A stretch of DNA of 8,179 nt from an uncultured Lysobacterales bacterium (GCA_946886865.1 CAMPJI010000096.1:1-8179), one strand, 5' to 3'; positions 1-6,144 are shown, numbered from the stretch's first letter. The notes: generated by a model from the letters alone, not told the origin. A program made the numbers and translations.

Positions 1-560
1 ACGGCCCGCGCTGGCACCAGGCCGCGCTCAAGGCCAACCGCCACAAGGCCTACGAAGACTTCGCCGCGGTCGCGCGCGACCTCATCGCCCGCAAGGTCAC
101 CTCGCCCGAGCATCTGGGCATCCAGGGCGGCAGCAACGGCGGCCTGCTCACCGGCAACATGCTGACCCAGTACCCGGACCTGTTCGGCGCGGTGGTCGTG
201 CAGGTGCCGCTGCTGGACATGCAGCGCTACCACAAGCTGCTGGCCGGCGCGTCATGGATGGCCGAGTACGGCAACCCCGACAAGCCGGAGGAATGGGAAT
301 TCATCCAGACCTTCTCGCCGTACCACCTGTTCGACGCGCAGCAGGACTACCCGCCGACGCTGTTCATGACCTCGACCCGCGACGACCGCGTCCACCCCGG
401 CCACGCCCGCAAGATGATGGCCAAGATGGTCGAGGCCGATAAGGACGTGCGCTACTACGAGAACATCGAAGGCGGCCACGGCGGTGCGGCCAACAACGCG
501 CAGGCCGCGCACATGAACGCCATGGCGTACACGTTCCTGTGGAACGAGCTGAGCGAGTAA
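1..560 (+). CDS. Prolyl oligopeptidase family (S9) serine peptidase, C-terminal part
   Basis: The reading frame is open from position 3 (185 codons visible) to a TAA at 558-560; the start and the beta-propeller domain lie before the window. The visible part is the alpha/beta-hydrolase catalytic domain. The nucleophile Ser is in GGSNGG (codon 132-134), the acid is most likely the first Asp of TRDDRV (codon 381-383), and the His is in EGGHGG (codon 477-479), so the triad is complete and in family order. The upstream stretch GPRWHQAALKANR and the SP(E)HLGIQGGSNGG run are typical of S9A-type proteins. Family members cut peptides on the carboxyl side of proline or related residues. Bacterial members can be periplasmic or cytoplasmic, and the missing N-terminus prevents a call here. 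A full protein would be about 650-720 residues. The family call is firm; exact specificity is not. The gene ends 31 nt before a strong hairpin terminator and converges on the methyltransferase gene. Confidence 0.93.
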   Translation, partial: GPRWHQAALKANRHKAYEDFAAVARDLIARKVTSPEHLGIQGGSNGGLLTGNMLTQYPDLFGAVVVQVPLLDMQRYHKLLAGASWMAEYGNPDKPEEWEFIQTFSPYHLFDAQQDYPPTLFMTSTRDDRVHPGHARKMMAKMVEADKDVRYYENIEGGHGGAANNAQAAHMNAMAYTFLWNELSE

Positions 561-590
561 GCCGCTCGCGGTGACATCGCGATCATGACG

Positions 591-619
591 AACAAGGGCG
601 CCAATCGGCGCCCTTGTTT
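591..619 (+). terminator. Perfect 12-bp hairpin terminator, possibly bidirectional
   Basis: AACAAGGGCGCC (591-602), loop AATC (603-606) and GGCGCCCTTGTT (607-618) pair perfectly, followed by one more T. The A/T-rich stem base gives TTGTTT on the plus strand and TTGTT on the minus strand, so it could stop transcripts from both convergent neighbours. It lies 31 nt after the stop of the S9 peptidase gene. The T tract is short, so efficiency is uncertain. Confidence 0.8.
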
Positions 620-671
620 CATCTGGCTCCTCAAGGCGGGCGGACGAGCAGGCAGGTCGCCATGACACCCC

Positions 672-749
672 TGTAGGAGCGGCTTCAGCCGCGATCAACG
701 CGACGGGCGCCTGCGTCGCATCCCGATCGCGGCTGAAGCCGCTCCTACA
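672..749. repeat. Paired inverted REP-type repeat, copy 1 (GTAG-headed)
   Basis: Two 25-nt arms, 672-696 and 725-749, are perfect reverse complements of each other. Each arm starts with TGTAGGA and contains its own small palindrome, GCGGCT-TC-AGCCGC, then GATC. The 28-nt spacer holds a further stem, GCGACG (700-705) with CGTCGC (714-719). A GTAG tetranucleotide next to a short imperfect palindrome, occurring in head-to-head pairs, is the hallmark of REP/BIME elements and of the GTAG-type elements described in Stenotrophomonas, which are thought to be moved in trans by RAYT transposases. No RAYT gene lies in this window. The element sits between convergent genes, where such repeats often accumulate, and could add a large RNA hairpin behind either gene. 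Confidence 0.85.
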
Positions 750-778
750 AACGTGCCAGCAACACGGCTGTTAGCCGC

Positions 779-1471
779 TCAGCGCCGCTCCGCCACCACC
801 CGCCAGTTGTTGAACGGCGTGTTGCCGTACAGCGGCTCGATCTCGTACGCCAGCCCGGCGCCTTCGAACCGTGCGCGCAGCGCCTCGGCCTCCGGGTAGT
901 AGCGCGGGGCGGCGTTCATCCAGCCCAGCACACGCGAGAACACGTCCACCGCGCGGGTGATGCGCGCCCGGCCGCTGCCGTCGTCCAGCCCGGTGCGGAT
1001 CACCAGCTTCGCGCCGGGCGACAGCATCGCCACCGCGGCATCCAGCAGGCGCGCCTGGGCCTCGGGCGGAATGAACTGCAACACGTCGAGGATGGCGACA
1101 CTGCCGTGATGCTGGGGGATCACGCGGGCCAGGTCCACGGTGTCGAACGTGGCACCGTGCAGGCCGACCCGCGCGGCCGCGCGTTTCGCACGCTGGATCT
1201 TCGCGTCGTCGCTGTCCACGCCGCGGTAGGGCAGCGCGATGCCGTCGGCGGCCAGCGCGTGCGCCAGCAGGCCCAGCCCGCAGCCCAGGTCCAGCAGCGG
1301 CGCGGACGTGCCGCGCAGTGCATCGCACACGCCCGGGTACAGCGGATCGCTGCCCAGCTTGCTGCGGCAATAGAAGTAGTCCCAGTAGTTGCCCCAGGGG
1401 CGGGCGGGACGGAACGCGTCGGCGATGCCGCGCGCGCGCGCGCTGTCCACGGGTCGGGTCGCGGCATTCAT
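779..1471 (-). CDS. Class I SAM-dependent methyltransferase
   Basis: This 230-residue protein has a Rossmann-type SAM fold. Motif I is DLGCGLG (residues 61-67), an acidic residue ends the second strand in GVDSD (84-88), and VAILDVLQFIP (125-135) fits the motif IV strand. These give transfer of a methyl group from SAM; the acceptor cannot be read from the sequence. The N-terminal stretch PWGNYWDYFYCRSKLGSDPLY (about 26-46) is rich in aromatic residues and probably forms the lid or substrate side. There is no signal peptide or membrane segment, so it is probably cytoplasmic. The start at 1471 is chosen because its ATG overlaps the stop of the upstream hydrolase gene (ATGA, 1468-1471) and GGAG lies 8 nt before it. 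A start farther upstream at 1525 would run 54 nt into the hydrolase gene in another frame and is less likely. Transcription most likely comes through the hydrolase gene, perhaps from alaA. Confidence 0.87.
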   Translation of the reverse strand: MNAATRPVDSARARGIADAFRPARPWGNYWDYFYCRSKLGSDPLYPGVCDALRGTSAPLLDLGCGLGLLAHALAADGIALPYRGVDSDDAKIQRAKRAAARVGLHGATFDTVDLARVIPQHHGSVAILDVLQFIPPEAQARLLDAAVAMLSPGAKLVIRTGLDDGSGRARITRAVDVFSRVLGWMNAAPRYYPEAEALRARFEGAGLAYEIEPLYGNTPFNNWRVVAERR

Positions 1472-2103
1472 GGGCCCGTCTCCGCAAGCAGGCGACGCGC
1501 CACCGGCAGCGCCTGCACCATCCACAGCGCGTACATCGCGCCCGACGGGTGCAGGCCATCGGCCACCAGCATGGCCGGTTCGGCGCCGCGCGCGCGCGAC
1601 ACCGGCGTGATATCGACGAACGCGACGCCCGCCGCCTCGCAGCGCAGCCGTGCGCGGGCGTTGTAGTCGTCCAGCTCGTGCTCCACCCGCGACGGGTCGG
1701 CGCCGTCAGCGTGGGCAAACGGCGTCACGCCCCAGTCGGGGATCGACAGCACCAGCACCCGCCCCGCGCGGCCGCCGGCCAGCGACACCGCGCGCCGCAG
1801 CAAGGCATCGAACTGCTGCGCGTACTCGCCCGCGTCGCGTCCGCGGTACTGGTTGTTGACGCCGATGAGCAGGCTCACGAAGTCCCACGTGCCGAGCGGT
1901 TCGGCGGCATCAATCGCGGCCGACAGCTCATCGGTGGTCCAGCCGGTAGTGGCAATGACGCGCGGGTCGTCGACGGCGATGCCGTCCCGGCGCAGTGCCA
2001 CCACCAGTTGCATCGGCCAACGCTCACGCGGCGCGACGCCCTCGCCGATGGTGTAGCTGTCGCCCAGGGCGAGGTAGGTCAGGGGGCTGCTGGCTTCTGG
2101 CAT
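1468..2103 (-). CDS. SGNH/GDSL-family hydrolase (esterase/lipase-like)
   Basis: This 211-residue protein carries the SGNH blocks in order. Block I is LGDSYTIGEG with the nucleophile Ser16, block II is the Gly of TTGWT (Gly54), block III is GVNNQ (81-85, Asn for the oxyanion hole), and block V is DGLHPS with Asp182 and His185. The length fits single-domain members. The family hydrolyses esters or thioesters of lipids, sugars or acyl groups; the substrate here is unknown. No signal peptide precedes block I, so a cytoplasmic enzyme is likely. The ATG at 2103 is preferred because it starts just ahead of block I. An in-frame GTG at 2139 would add 12 residues and has no ribosome site in front of it, while the ATG has only a weak GACGAGA. 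The stop overlaps the start of the methyltransferase gene by 4 nt, suggesting translational coupling. It lies 97 nt downstream of alaA on the same strand. Confidence 0.88.
   Translation of the reverse strand: MPEASSPLTYLALGDSYTIGEGVAPRERWPMQLVVALRRDGIAVDDPRVIATTGWTTDELSAAIDAAEPLGTWDFVSLLIGVNNQYRGRDAGEYAQQFDALLRRAVSLAGGRAGRVLVLSIPDWGVTPFAHADGADPSRVEHELDDYNARARLRCEAAGVAFVDITPVSRARGAEPAMLVADGLHPSGAMYALWMVQALPVARRLLAETGP
1480..1483 (-). promoter_or_regulatory. Shine-Dalgarno (GGAG) for the methyltransferase gene
   Basis: On the minus strand GGAG lies 8 nt before the ATG at 1471, inside the end of the hydrolase gene. Together with the ATGA overlap it supports the 1471 start over the longer one. 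It is one of the few recognisable ribosome sites in the window. Confidence 0.5.
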
Positions 2104-2164
2104 TGGGGTCTCGTCGAGCGATGTTGCCACCGGTGGCACGGATCAGGGCGGGTGAGTGCGCAGC

Positions 2165-2180
2165 CGCGGCATGCGCCGCG
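2165..2180 (-). other. Short GC hairpin between alaA and the hydrolase gene
   Basis: CGCGGC (2165-2170), loop ATGC and GCCGCG (2175-2180) form a 6-bp stem in the 97-nt gap after alaA. No T run follows in either direction, so it is not a convincing intrinsic terminator. It may be a pause, an RNA-processing site or chance in GC-rich DNA. I see no clear promoter for the hydrolase gene in this gap, which leaves read-through from alaA possible. Confidence 0.3.
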
Positions 2181-2200
2181 CCCGCCGTGGCACAACGCCC

Positions 2201-3445
2201 TCACGCCACCGCCGTCTGCCGCGCCTGCGCGCGTTCTGCATGCCGGTCCAGCACCCGCTCGATGCGCGCGAACACTTCGCGCAGTTCATCGGGCTGGGGC
2301 AGCAGCGTGGCGCGGAAATGGGTGCGGTAGGGCACGTTGAAGCTCGAGCCCGGCACCACCAGCACGTCCTCGGTCTCCAGCAGCTCCAATGCGAAGGCGT
2401 GGTCGTCGAAGCCGACCCTGGCCGCGCCGGTCACCGACGGGAACGCGTACAGCGCGCCGCCCGGCTGCACCAGCGACAGGTGCGCGCTGGCGCCAACGGC
2501 ATCGACCACCGCGCGACGCGCTTCATACAGCCGACCGCCGGGCGCGCACAGCGCGGCAATGGTGTCCTCGCCATGGAGCGCGGCTTCGATCGCGAACTGC
2601 CCCGGCACGTTGGCGCACAGCCGCAGCGCGCCCAGCAGGTCCATGGCGTGGTGGAACTCGCCCGACAGCAGCGGGTCGCCCGACAGCACCGCCCAGCCCA
2701 CGCGCCAGCCGCAGGCGCGGTGCACCTTGCTCAGCCCCCCGAACGACAGGCACGGCACGTCGCCGGCCAGGGGTGCCAGGGGATGGAACGCCGCGCCGTC
2801 GTACAGGATCGAGTCGTAGATCTCGTCGCTCATCAGCAGCAGCTGGTGGCGCTGCGCGATGGCGACGATGCGCTCGAGCAACCCGCGCGGGTACACCGCG
2901 CCGGTCGGGTTGTTGGGGTTGATCAGGACGATCGCGCGCGTGCGGCTGGAGACCAGCTTCTCGATCTCGTCCGGGTCGGGCAGGAACCCGTTCTCCGGCG
3001 CGCAGCGGTAATACACCGGCCTGCCGTCATTGAGGATCGTCGCCGCCGACCACAACGGGTAGTCGGGCGAGGGCAGCAGCACCTCGTCGCCCGGGTTGAG
3101 CAGCGCGCGCAGGCTGAGGTCGATCAGCTCGCTGACGCCGTTGCCGATGAACACCCGCTCGGGCGTGGCGTTGGGGGTGCCGCGCTGCTTGTGGAACGCG
3201 GCGATCGCCTCGCGCGCGGCTGGCAGCCCCTGCTGGTGCGTGTATGGGTCGGTGTCGGCGATGCGCTCGGCGATCGCACGTTGCAGGTGTTCGGGCGCAC
3301 GGAACCCGAAGGCGCCCGGGTTGCCGATGTTCAGCTTGATCAGCCGCCGGCCCTGGGCCTCCAGCTCGCGGGCCCGACGCGCCAGTTCGCCGCGGATCTC
3401 GTAACGGACTTCGGACAGGCGCTCGCGGGTCTTCAGGCTGGACAT
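2201..3445 (-). CDS. alaA: Alanine/glutamate-pyruvate aminotransferase (AlaA type, class I PLP)
   Basis: This 414-residue fold-type I aminotransferase aligns end to end with E. coli AlaA (405 residues, from memory). Shared blocks include LNIGNP(G)AFGF (about 38-48), IGNGVSELI (100-108), LPSPDYPLW, INPNNPTGAVY (175-185), DEIYD (207-211) and the cofactor lysine in FGGLSK (Lys240). The carboxylate-binding Arg is in HFRATLLP (Arg378). Lys240 and Arg378 fall at the same numbers as in the E. coli protein. AlaA converts pyruvate and glutamate to alanine and 2-oxoglutarate in the cytoplasm, with PLP. The ATG at 3445 fits the E. coli N-terminus, although no Shine-Dalgarno precedes it. It is the first gene of a possible three-gene minus-strand unit and is divergent from rsgA. 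A C-terminal Arg/Gln/Ala tail of about 13 residues goes beyond the core fold. The AlaA assignment is strong; AlaC-like or methionine-type alternatives fit less well. Confidence 0.92.
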   Translation of the reverse strand: MSSLKTRERLSEVRYEIRGELARRARELEAQGRRLIKLNIGNPGAFGFRAPEHLQRAIAERIADTDPYTHQQGLPAAREAIAAFHKQRGTPNATPERVFIGNGVSELIDLSLRALLNPGDEVLLPSPDYPLWSAATILNDGRPVYYRCAPENGFLPDPDEIEKLVSSRTRAIVLINPNNPTGAVYPRGLLERIVAIAQRHQLLLMSDEIYDSILYDGAAFHPLAPLAGDVPCLSFGGLSKVHRACGWRVGWAVLSGDPLLSGEFHHAMDLLGALRLCANVPGQFAIEAALHGEDTIAALCAPGGRLYEARRAVVDAVGASAHLSLVQPGGALYAFPSVTGAARVGFDDHAFALELLETEDVLVVPGSSFNVPYRTHFRATLLPQPDELREVFARIERVLDRHAERAQARQTAVA

Positions 3446-3475
3446 CGGGCAGGGCGGTCGGGAAAAGGAGCGGGA

Positions 3476-3481
3476 AGCCTA
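3476..3481 (-). promoter_or_regulatory. Possible -10 element for alaA
   Basis: The minus strand reads CGGCTAGGCTTCC here; TAGGCT is a weak match to TATAAT. It would place the transcript start some 24 nt before the alaA ATG. No recognisable -35 lies at 16-18 nt. This is a weak call resting on position more than sequence. Confidence 0.22.
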
Positions 3482-3513
3482 GCCGATTCCGCCGTCCCGT
3501 TACGCCGGTCCGG

Positions 3514-3531
3514 CCGCGCCCGTCGGCGCGG
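3514..3531. other. GC hairpin in the alaA/rsgA divergent region
   Basis: CCGCGCC (3514-3520), loop CGTC and GGCGCGG (3525-3531) form a 7-bp perfect stem between the two putative promoters. It could be an operator-like dyad or chance in GC-rich DNA. Nothing else in 3446-3626 resembles a gene. Confidence 0.25.
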
Positions 3532-3600
3532 GCATGCAGGTGGTCCCCGACGAGTAGAACGCCTCCGCGCGCACATTCCAGCCAGTGCGGCGTGGCACCC

Positions 3601-3615
3601 GCGGCGGCGGCGGCG
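3601..3615 (+). repeat. (GCG)5 trinucleotide tract before the rsgA promoter
   Basis: Five GCG units in a row lie 11 nt before the TAGAAT box, covering where a -35 element would be. It is flanked by CGTGGC (3591-3596) and GCCACG (3617-3622), which can pair around it. Length change in this tract could alter promoter spacing, but five units is short and may be chance. Confidence 0.3.
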
Positions 3616-3626
3616 CGCCACGGGGC

Positions 3627-3632
3627 TAGAAT
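3627..3632 (+). promoter_or_regulatory. -10 box TAGAAT for rsgA
   Basis: The sequence GCTAGAAT occurs at 3625-3632 and again before maeB at 6353-6360, the only other plus-strand gene with its own upstream gap. TAGAAT differs from TATAAT at one base. A start 7-8 nt downstream would fall at about 3639-3640, on the ATG of the 8-codon frame that precedes rsgA, which implies a transcript with almost no leader. No good -35 is visible. Confidence 0.5.
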
Positions 3633-3639
3633 CCGCGCC

Positions 3640-3666
3640 ATGACCCCAGCCCGCGACCGCCGTTGA
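3640..3666 (+). CDS. Possible 8-codon leader peptide overlapping the rsgA start
   Basis: ATG at 3640 opens a frame reading MTPARDRR and stopping at TGA 3664-3666. That stop overlaps the TTG start of rsgA as TTGA. The ATG sits 7 nt after the TAGAAT box, so it would be at or near the 5' end of the transcript and could be read leaderless, with ribosomes passing on to the TTG. The other reading is that one base is missing from the sequence between 3643 and 3662, for example in the CCCC run at 3644-3647, and that this ATG is the true start of rsgA. I cannot decide between the two. Confidence 0.3.
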   Translation: MTPARDRR

Positions 3667-4799
3667 CCTCCACCCCTGCCGCGCTCGAGGCGATCGGCTG
3701 GCCGCTGCAGCCCGACGGGCTGCCTTCCGTGGAAGCGTGGCGGACCTTGATGGCAGAGCACCCCGGGGCCTGGCCGGCACGCATCGTCGAACAGCACCGC
3801 AGCGGCTACCAGATCGCCGTGGACGCCAGCGGCGACACGTTTTCCGTCGAGTCACTGCCCGAGTGGCAGCGCCCGCCCAACACCCGCAAGGGCGGGGTCG
3901 ATCCCGAGCAGCGCCCCGCCGTGGGCGACTGGGTGCTGGTCGAAGGTGCCCTGGCGTCCGGCAAGGTCGTGGCCCTGCTGCCGCGGCGCACGGCCATCAA
4001 GCGCGGCGCGGCCGGCGAGCACTACCGCCAGCAGCTGATCGCGGCCAACGTCGACACCGTGTTCGTGGTGTGCGGGCTGGACGCCGACTTCAACCCGCGC
4101 CGGATCGAGCGCTACCTGCTGCTGGTGCGCGGTGGCGCCGAGCCCGTGGTGGTGCTGACCAAGGCCGACGTGGCGATGGCCGAAGGCGCGCACGCGCTGC
4201 CCGGCGCGGTCGCCGCCTTGGCCGAACTGGCCGCACAGGGCGTGGCGGTGCGCACCGTCAACGCGCGTGAGGCCGACTCGGTCGCCGCGCTCAAGCCGTG
4301 GCTCGGGCCGGGCCGCACCGTGGTGCTGGTGGGCTCATCGGGCGCCGGCAAGTCCACGCTCACCAACACGCTGCTGGGCATCGAGCGCATGAAGACCGGC
4401 GAGGTCCGCGGCAGCGACTCGCGCGGCCGCCACACCACGACCCACCGCGCGCTGATCCCGCTGCCGACCGGCGCCTGCATGATCGACACGCCCGGCATGC
4501 GCGAGCTCAAGCCCACCGGCGAGGAGGACGTGGCCGAGAACTTCGGCGACGTCGAGGCGCTGGCCGCGCAGTGCCGGTTCCGCGATTGCGCCCACGACCG
4601 CGAGCCCGGCTGCGCGGTGCGCGCGGCGATCGAGGCCGGCACGCTGGACGCGCAGCGGTTCGCCAACTACCGCAAGCTGGGCGAGGAAGTGGCCGGTGCC
4701 GCCGGCCGGCTGGCGCAGCGGCGCGCGGAAACCGCCGACGACAAGACCCAGTCCAAGGCGCCGGGCAAGCGGCTGGCCGACAAGTATGGAAAGCGCTGA
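3663..4799 (+). CDS. rsgA: Ribosome small-subunit-dependent GTPase RsgA (YjeQ)
   Basis: This 378-residue circularly permuted GTPase acts late in 30S subunit maturation and releases from the ribosome on GTP hydrolysis. An N-terminal OB-fold RNA-binding region covers about 35-115. The GTPase motifs come in the permuted order: TKAD (G4, 166-169), then GSSGAGKST (G1, 224-232), then DTPG (G3, 275-278). The C-terminal zinc knuckle is C304-x4-C309-x-H311-x5-C317. NVDTVFVVCGLDADFNPRRIERYL (about 129-152) is typical of the family. The tail (340-378) is rich in Lys/Arg/Ala and suits rRNA contact. The only in-frame start before the conserved IGWP segment is TTG at 3663, since the frame has a TAG at 3627-3629 and no ATG or GTG after it. 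No ribosome site precedes the TTG, and the next ATG (residue 30) would remove conserved sequence. The end overlaps the next gene by 14 nt. Confidence 0.93.
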   Translation: MTSTPAALEAIGWPLQPDGLPSVEAWRTLMAEHPGAWPARIVEQHRSGYQIAVDASGDTFSVESLPEWQRPPNTRKGGVDPEQRPAVGDWVLVEGALASGKVVALLPRRTAIKRGAAGEHYRQQLIAANVDTVFVVCGLDADFNPRRIERYLLLVRGGAEPVVVLTKADVAMAEGAHALPGAVAALAELAAQGVAVRTVNAREADSVAALKPWLGPGRTVVLVGSSGAGKSTLTNTLLGIERMKTGEVRGSDSRGRHTTTHRALIPLPTGACMIDTPGMRELKPTGEEDVAENFGDVEALAAQCRFRDCAHDREPGCAVRAAIEAGTLDAQRFANYRKLGEEVAGAAGRLAQRRAETADDKTQSKAPGKRLADKYGKR

Positions 4800-6051
4800 C
4801 AGCCCTGAGATCGCCCACCACGCCGCGCTGGATGCGCGCATGGTCGCCGCCGTGCGCGACATCAAGCTGCTCACCCTGACCAGCTGGCCGGCCGAGGTCG
4901 AGCGCCGTTTCCTGGCCGCGCATGCCGCCGGCAACCCGGTCTTGCCGAAGATCGACTACCCGCGCCACGACTTCGGCGAAGTGCGCCGTGAGCTGTCGGC
5001 GATCTCGAAAGCCGCCGACGCCGCGCACCCGCTCGGCCAGTACCTGATCGAATCCACCGCCAGCTGGGACGAGGCCGCCGCACTGCTGGAGTGCCTGGGC
5101 ACCACCGCCGTCACCACCCACTCGGTGCGCCTGTTCGGACGCCCCGACGAGCCGCTGCCCGGCAACGGGCCGACCACGCGCGACGCGGCGCGGCATTTCA
5201 TCTCGATCGCCGACGAACTCGACCACGAACTGATGGCGCCCGCCGAGCACATCTCGATCTCGGCCATCGCCCTGCAGCTGCAGTTGCAGCGCGACCTCGA
5301 CAGCTACTTCGACGGCCGCGTGATCGACGTCGTGCTCGACCCCAACCTGATCGCCAAGGCCGCCGCCGGTGCCACCCGCATCCGCCTGCGCGACGGCGCC
5401 GCCTTCAGCGATTACGACCGCGACCAGCTGCTGCAGCACGAGGCGTTCGTGCACTCGCTGACCGCGCTCAACGGCCGCGAGCAGCCGGTGTTGCCGAGCC
5501 TGGCGTTGCCGTCCCCGCGCGTGACCGAAACCCAGGAGGGCCTGGCGACCTTCGCCGAGCAGATCACCGGCAGCATCGACATCGGCCGCATGAAACGCCT
5601 CAGCCTGCGCATCGAGGCCGTCGCGATGGCCATGGACGGCGCCGACTTCATCGAAGTGTTCAACTACTTCATGGCCGAGGAGCAAAGTCCCGTCGACAGC
5701 TTCTCCTCCGCCCAGCGCGTGTTCCGCGGCGTGCCGGTGAACGGCGGCTCGGCCTTCACCAAGGACGCGGTGTACCTGCGCGGCCTGATCGGCGTGCACA
5801 CGTTCTTCCGCTGGGCGCTGCGCACGCAGAAGCTGCAGACCTGCCGCTGGCTGTTCGCGGGCAAGATGACCCTCGCGGATGTCCAACGCTTCGAGCCGCT
5901 GTTCGAATCCGGCGTGCTACTGCCCGCGCGCTGGATGCCGCCGTGGATCACCCGCGCCAACGGCCTGGCCGGGATGCTGGCGTTCTCCCTGTTCGCCAAC
6001 CGCATCCGGCTGGACGCGGTCAACGCCGACGACGGCCACCTGACCCTATGA
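4786..6051 (+). CDS. QEGLA-motif (DUF1704) protein, putative MATCAP-like zinc metallopeptidase
   Basis: This 421-residue protein belongs to the family databases call flavohemoglobin expression-modulating QEGLA motif protein (DUF1704). The signature is HEAFVH (His218, Glu219, His223) and, 28 residues later, TQEGLATFAEQITG with Glu251. HExxxH plus a distal Glu in a (Q/T)EGLA block is the zinc site described for eukaryotic MATCAP (KIAA0895L) tubulin tyrosine carboxypeptidases, which share this domain. I therefore infer a zinc-dependent carboxypeptidase-like enzyme with Glu219 as general base; the bacterial substrate is unknown. There is no signal peptide. The C-terminal third (about 350-410) has hydrophobic helices (GLIGVHTFFRWAL, GLAGMLAFSLFANRI) that look like buried core, not clear membrane spans. 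The ATG at 4786 is chosen: a start at 4696 would add 30 residues of low-quality Arg/Pro sequence overlapping rsgA. The 14-nt overlap implies one transcript with rsgA. The repeat pair at 6066 lies just after the stop. Confidence 0.88.
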   Translation: MESADSPEIAHHAALDARMVAAVRDIKLLTLTSWPAEVERRFLAAHAAGNPVLPKIDYPRHDFGEVRRELSAISKAADAAHPLGQYLIESTASWDEAAALLECLGTTAVTTHSVRLFGRPDEPLPGNGPTTRDAARHFISIADELDHELMAPAEHISISAIALQLQLQRDLDSYFDGRVIDVVLDPNLIAKAAAGATRIRLRDGAAFSDYDRDQLLQHEAFVHSLTALNGREQPVLPSLALPSPRVTETQEGLATFAEQITGSIDIGRMKRLSLRIEAVAMAMDGADFIEVFNYFMAEEQSPVDSFSSAQRVFRGVPVNGGSAFTKDAVYLRGLIGVHTFFRWALRTQKLQTCRWLFAGKMTLADVQRFEPLFESGVLLPARWMPPWITRANGLAGMLAFSLFANRIRLDAVNADDGHLTL

Positions 6052-6065
6052 CGCCGACGGGTATG

Positions 6066-6144
6066 TGCAGGAGCGGCTTCAGCCGCGATCGCCGCCCCCT
6101 GCAACCCGCGTCGCCTCCCGATCGCGGCTGAAGCCGCTCCTACA
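6066..6144. repeat. Paired inverted REP-type repeat, copy 2
   Basis: The arms at 6066-6090 and 6120-6144 pair over 24 of 25 positions (TGCAGG against the expected TGTAGG). They match copy 1 at 672-749 in all but that base. The similarity goes beyond the arms: GCGTCGC(A/C)TCCC lies directly before the right arm in both copies (713-724 and 6108-6119), so the pairs look like copies of one composite unit and not chance pairs of single repeats. It begins 14 nt after the stop of the QEGLA gene. Confidence 0.85.

Noticed and set aside
1429..1443. Alternating CG run (also 1587-1598) as possible Z-DNA or a slippage tract
   Set aside because: Both lie inside coding sequence as Arg/Ala codons and are expected at this GC content.
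1472..1525. Longer start for the methyltransferase at 1525
   Set aside because: It would add 18 Gly/Ala-rich residues inside the hydrolase gene; the ATGA overlap and GGAG support 1471.
1318..2340. A 340-codon plus-strand open frame opposite the hydrolase and methyltransferase genes
   Set aside because: It crosses three real genes and has Arg/Ala/His-biased sequence typical of an antisense frame in GC-rich DNA.
3534..3557. 7-codon frame beginning ATGCAGGTGGTC in the alaA/rsgA gap
   Set aside because: It has no promoter, ribosome site or relation to a downstream start; chance is the simplest reading.
2156..3643. A 495-codon plus-strand open frame opposite alaA
   Set aside because: AlaA on the other strand has complete catalytic residues; this frame has only Arg/Gln/His-rich low-complexity sequence.
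4696..4785. Longer start for the QEGLA protein at 4696
   Set aside because: The extra 30 residues are Arg/Pro/Thr-rich out-of-frame rsgA sequence with no family similarity.
4507..5886. A 459-codon open frame on the minus strand opposite rsgA and the QEGLA gene
   Set aside because: It spans two real genes, has antisense composition (Ala/Val/Gly/His rich) and no recognisable motif.
6048..6131. Small open frame starting in an ATGA overlap with the QEGLA gene stop
   Set aside because: Most of it translates the left arm of repeat pair 2 (CRSGFSRDR-like peptide). Such peptides arise wherever the repeat is translated and are not evidence of a gene.
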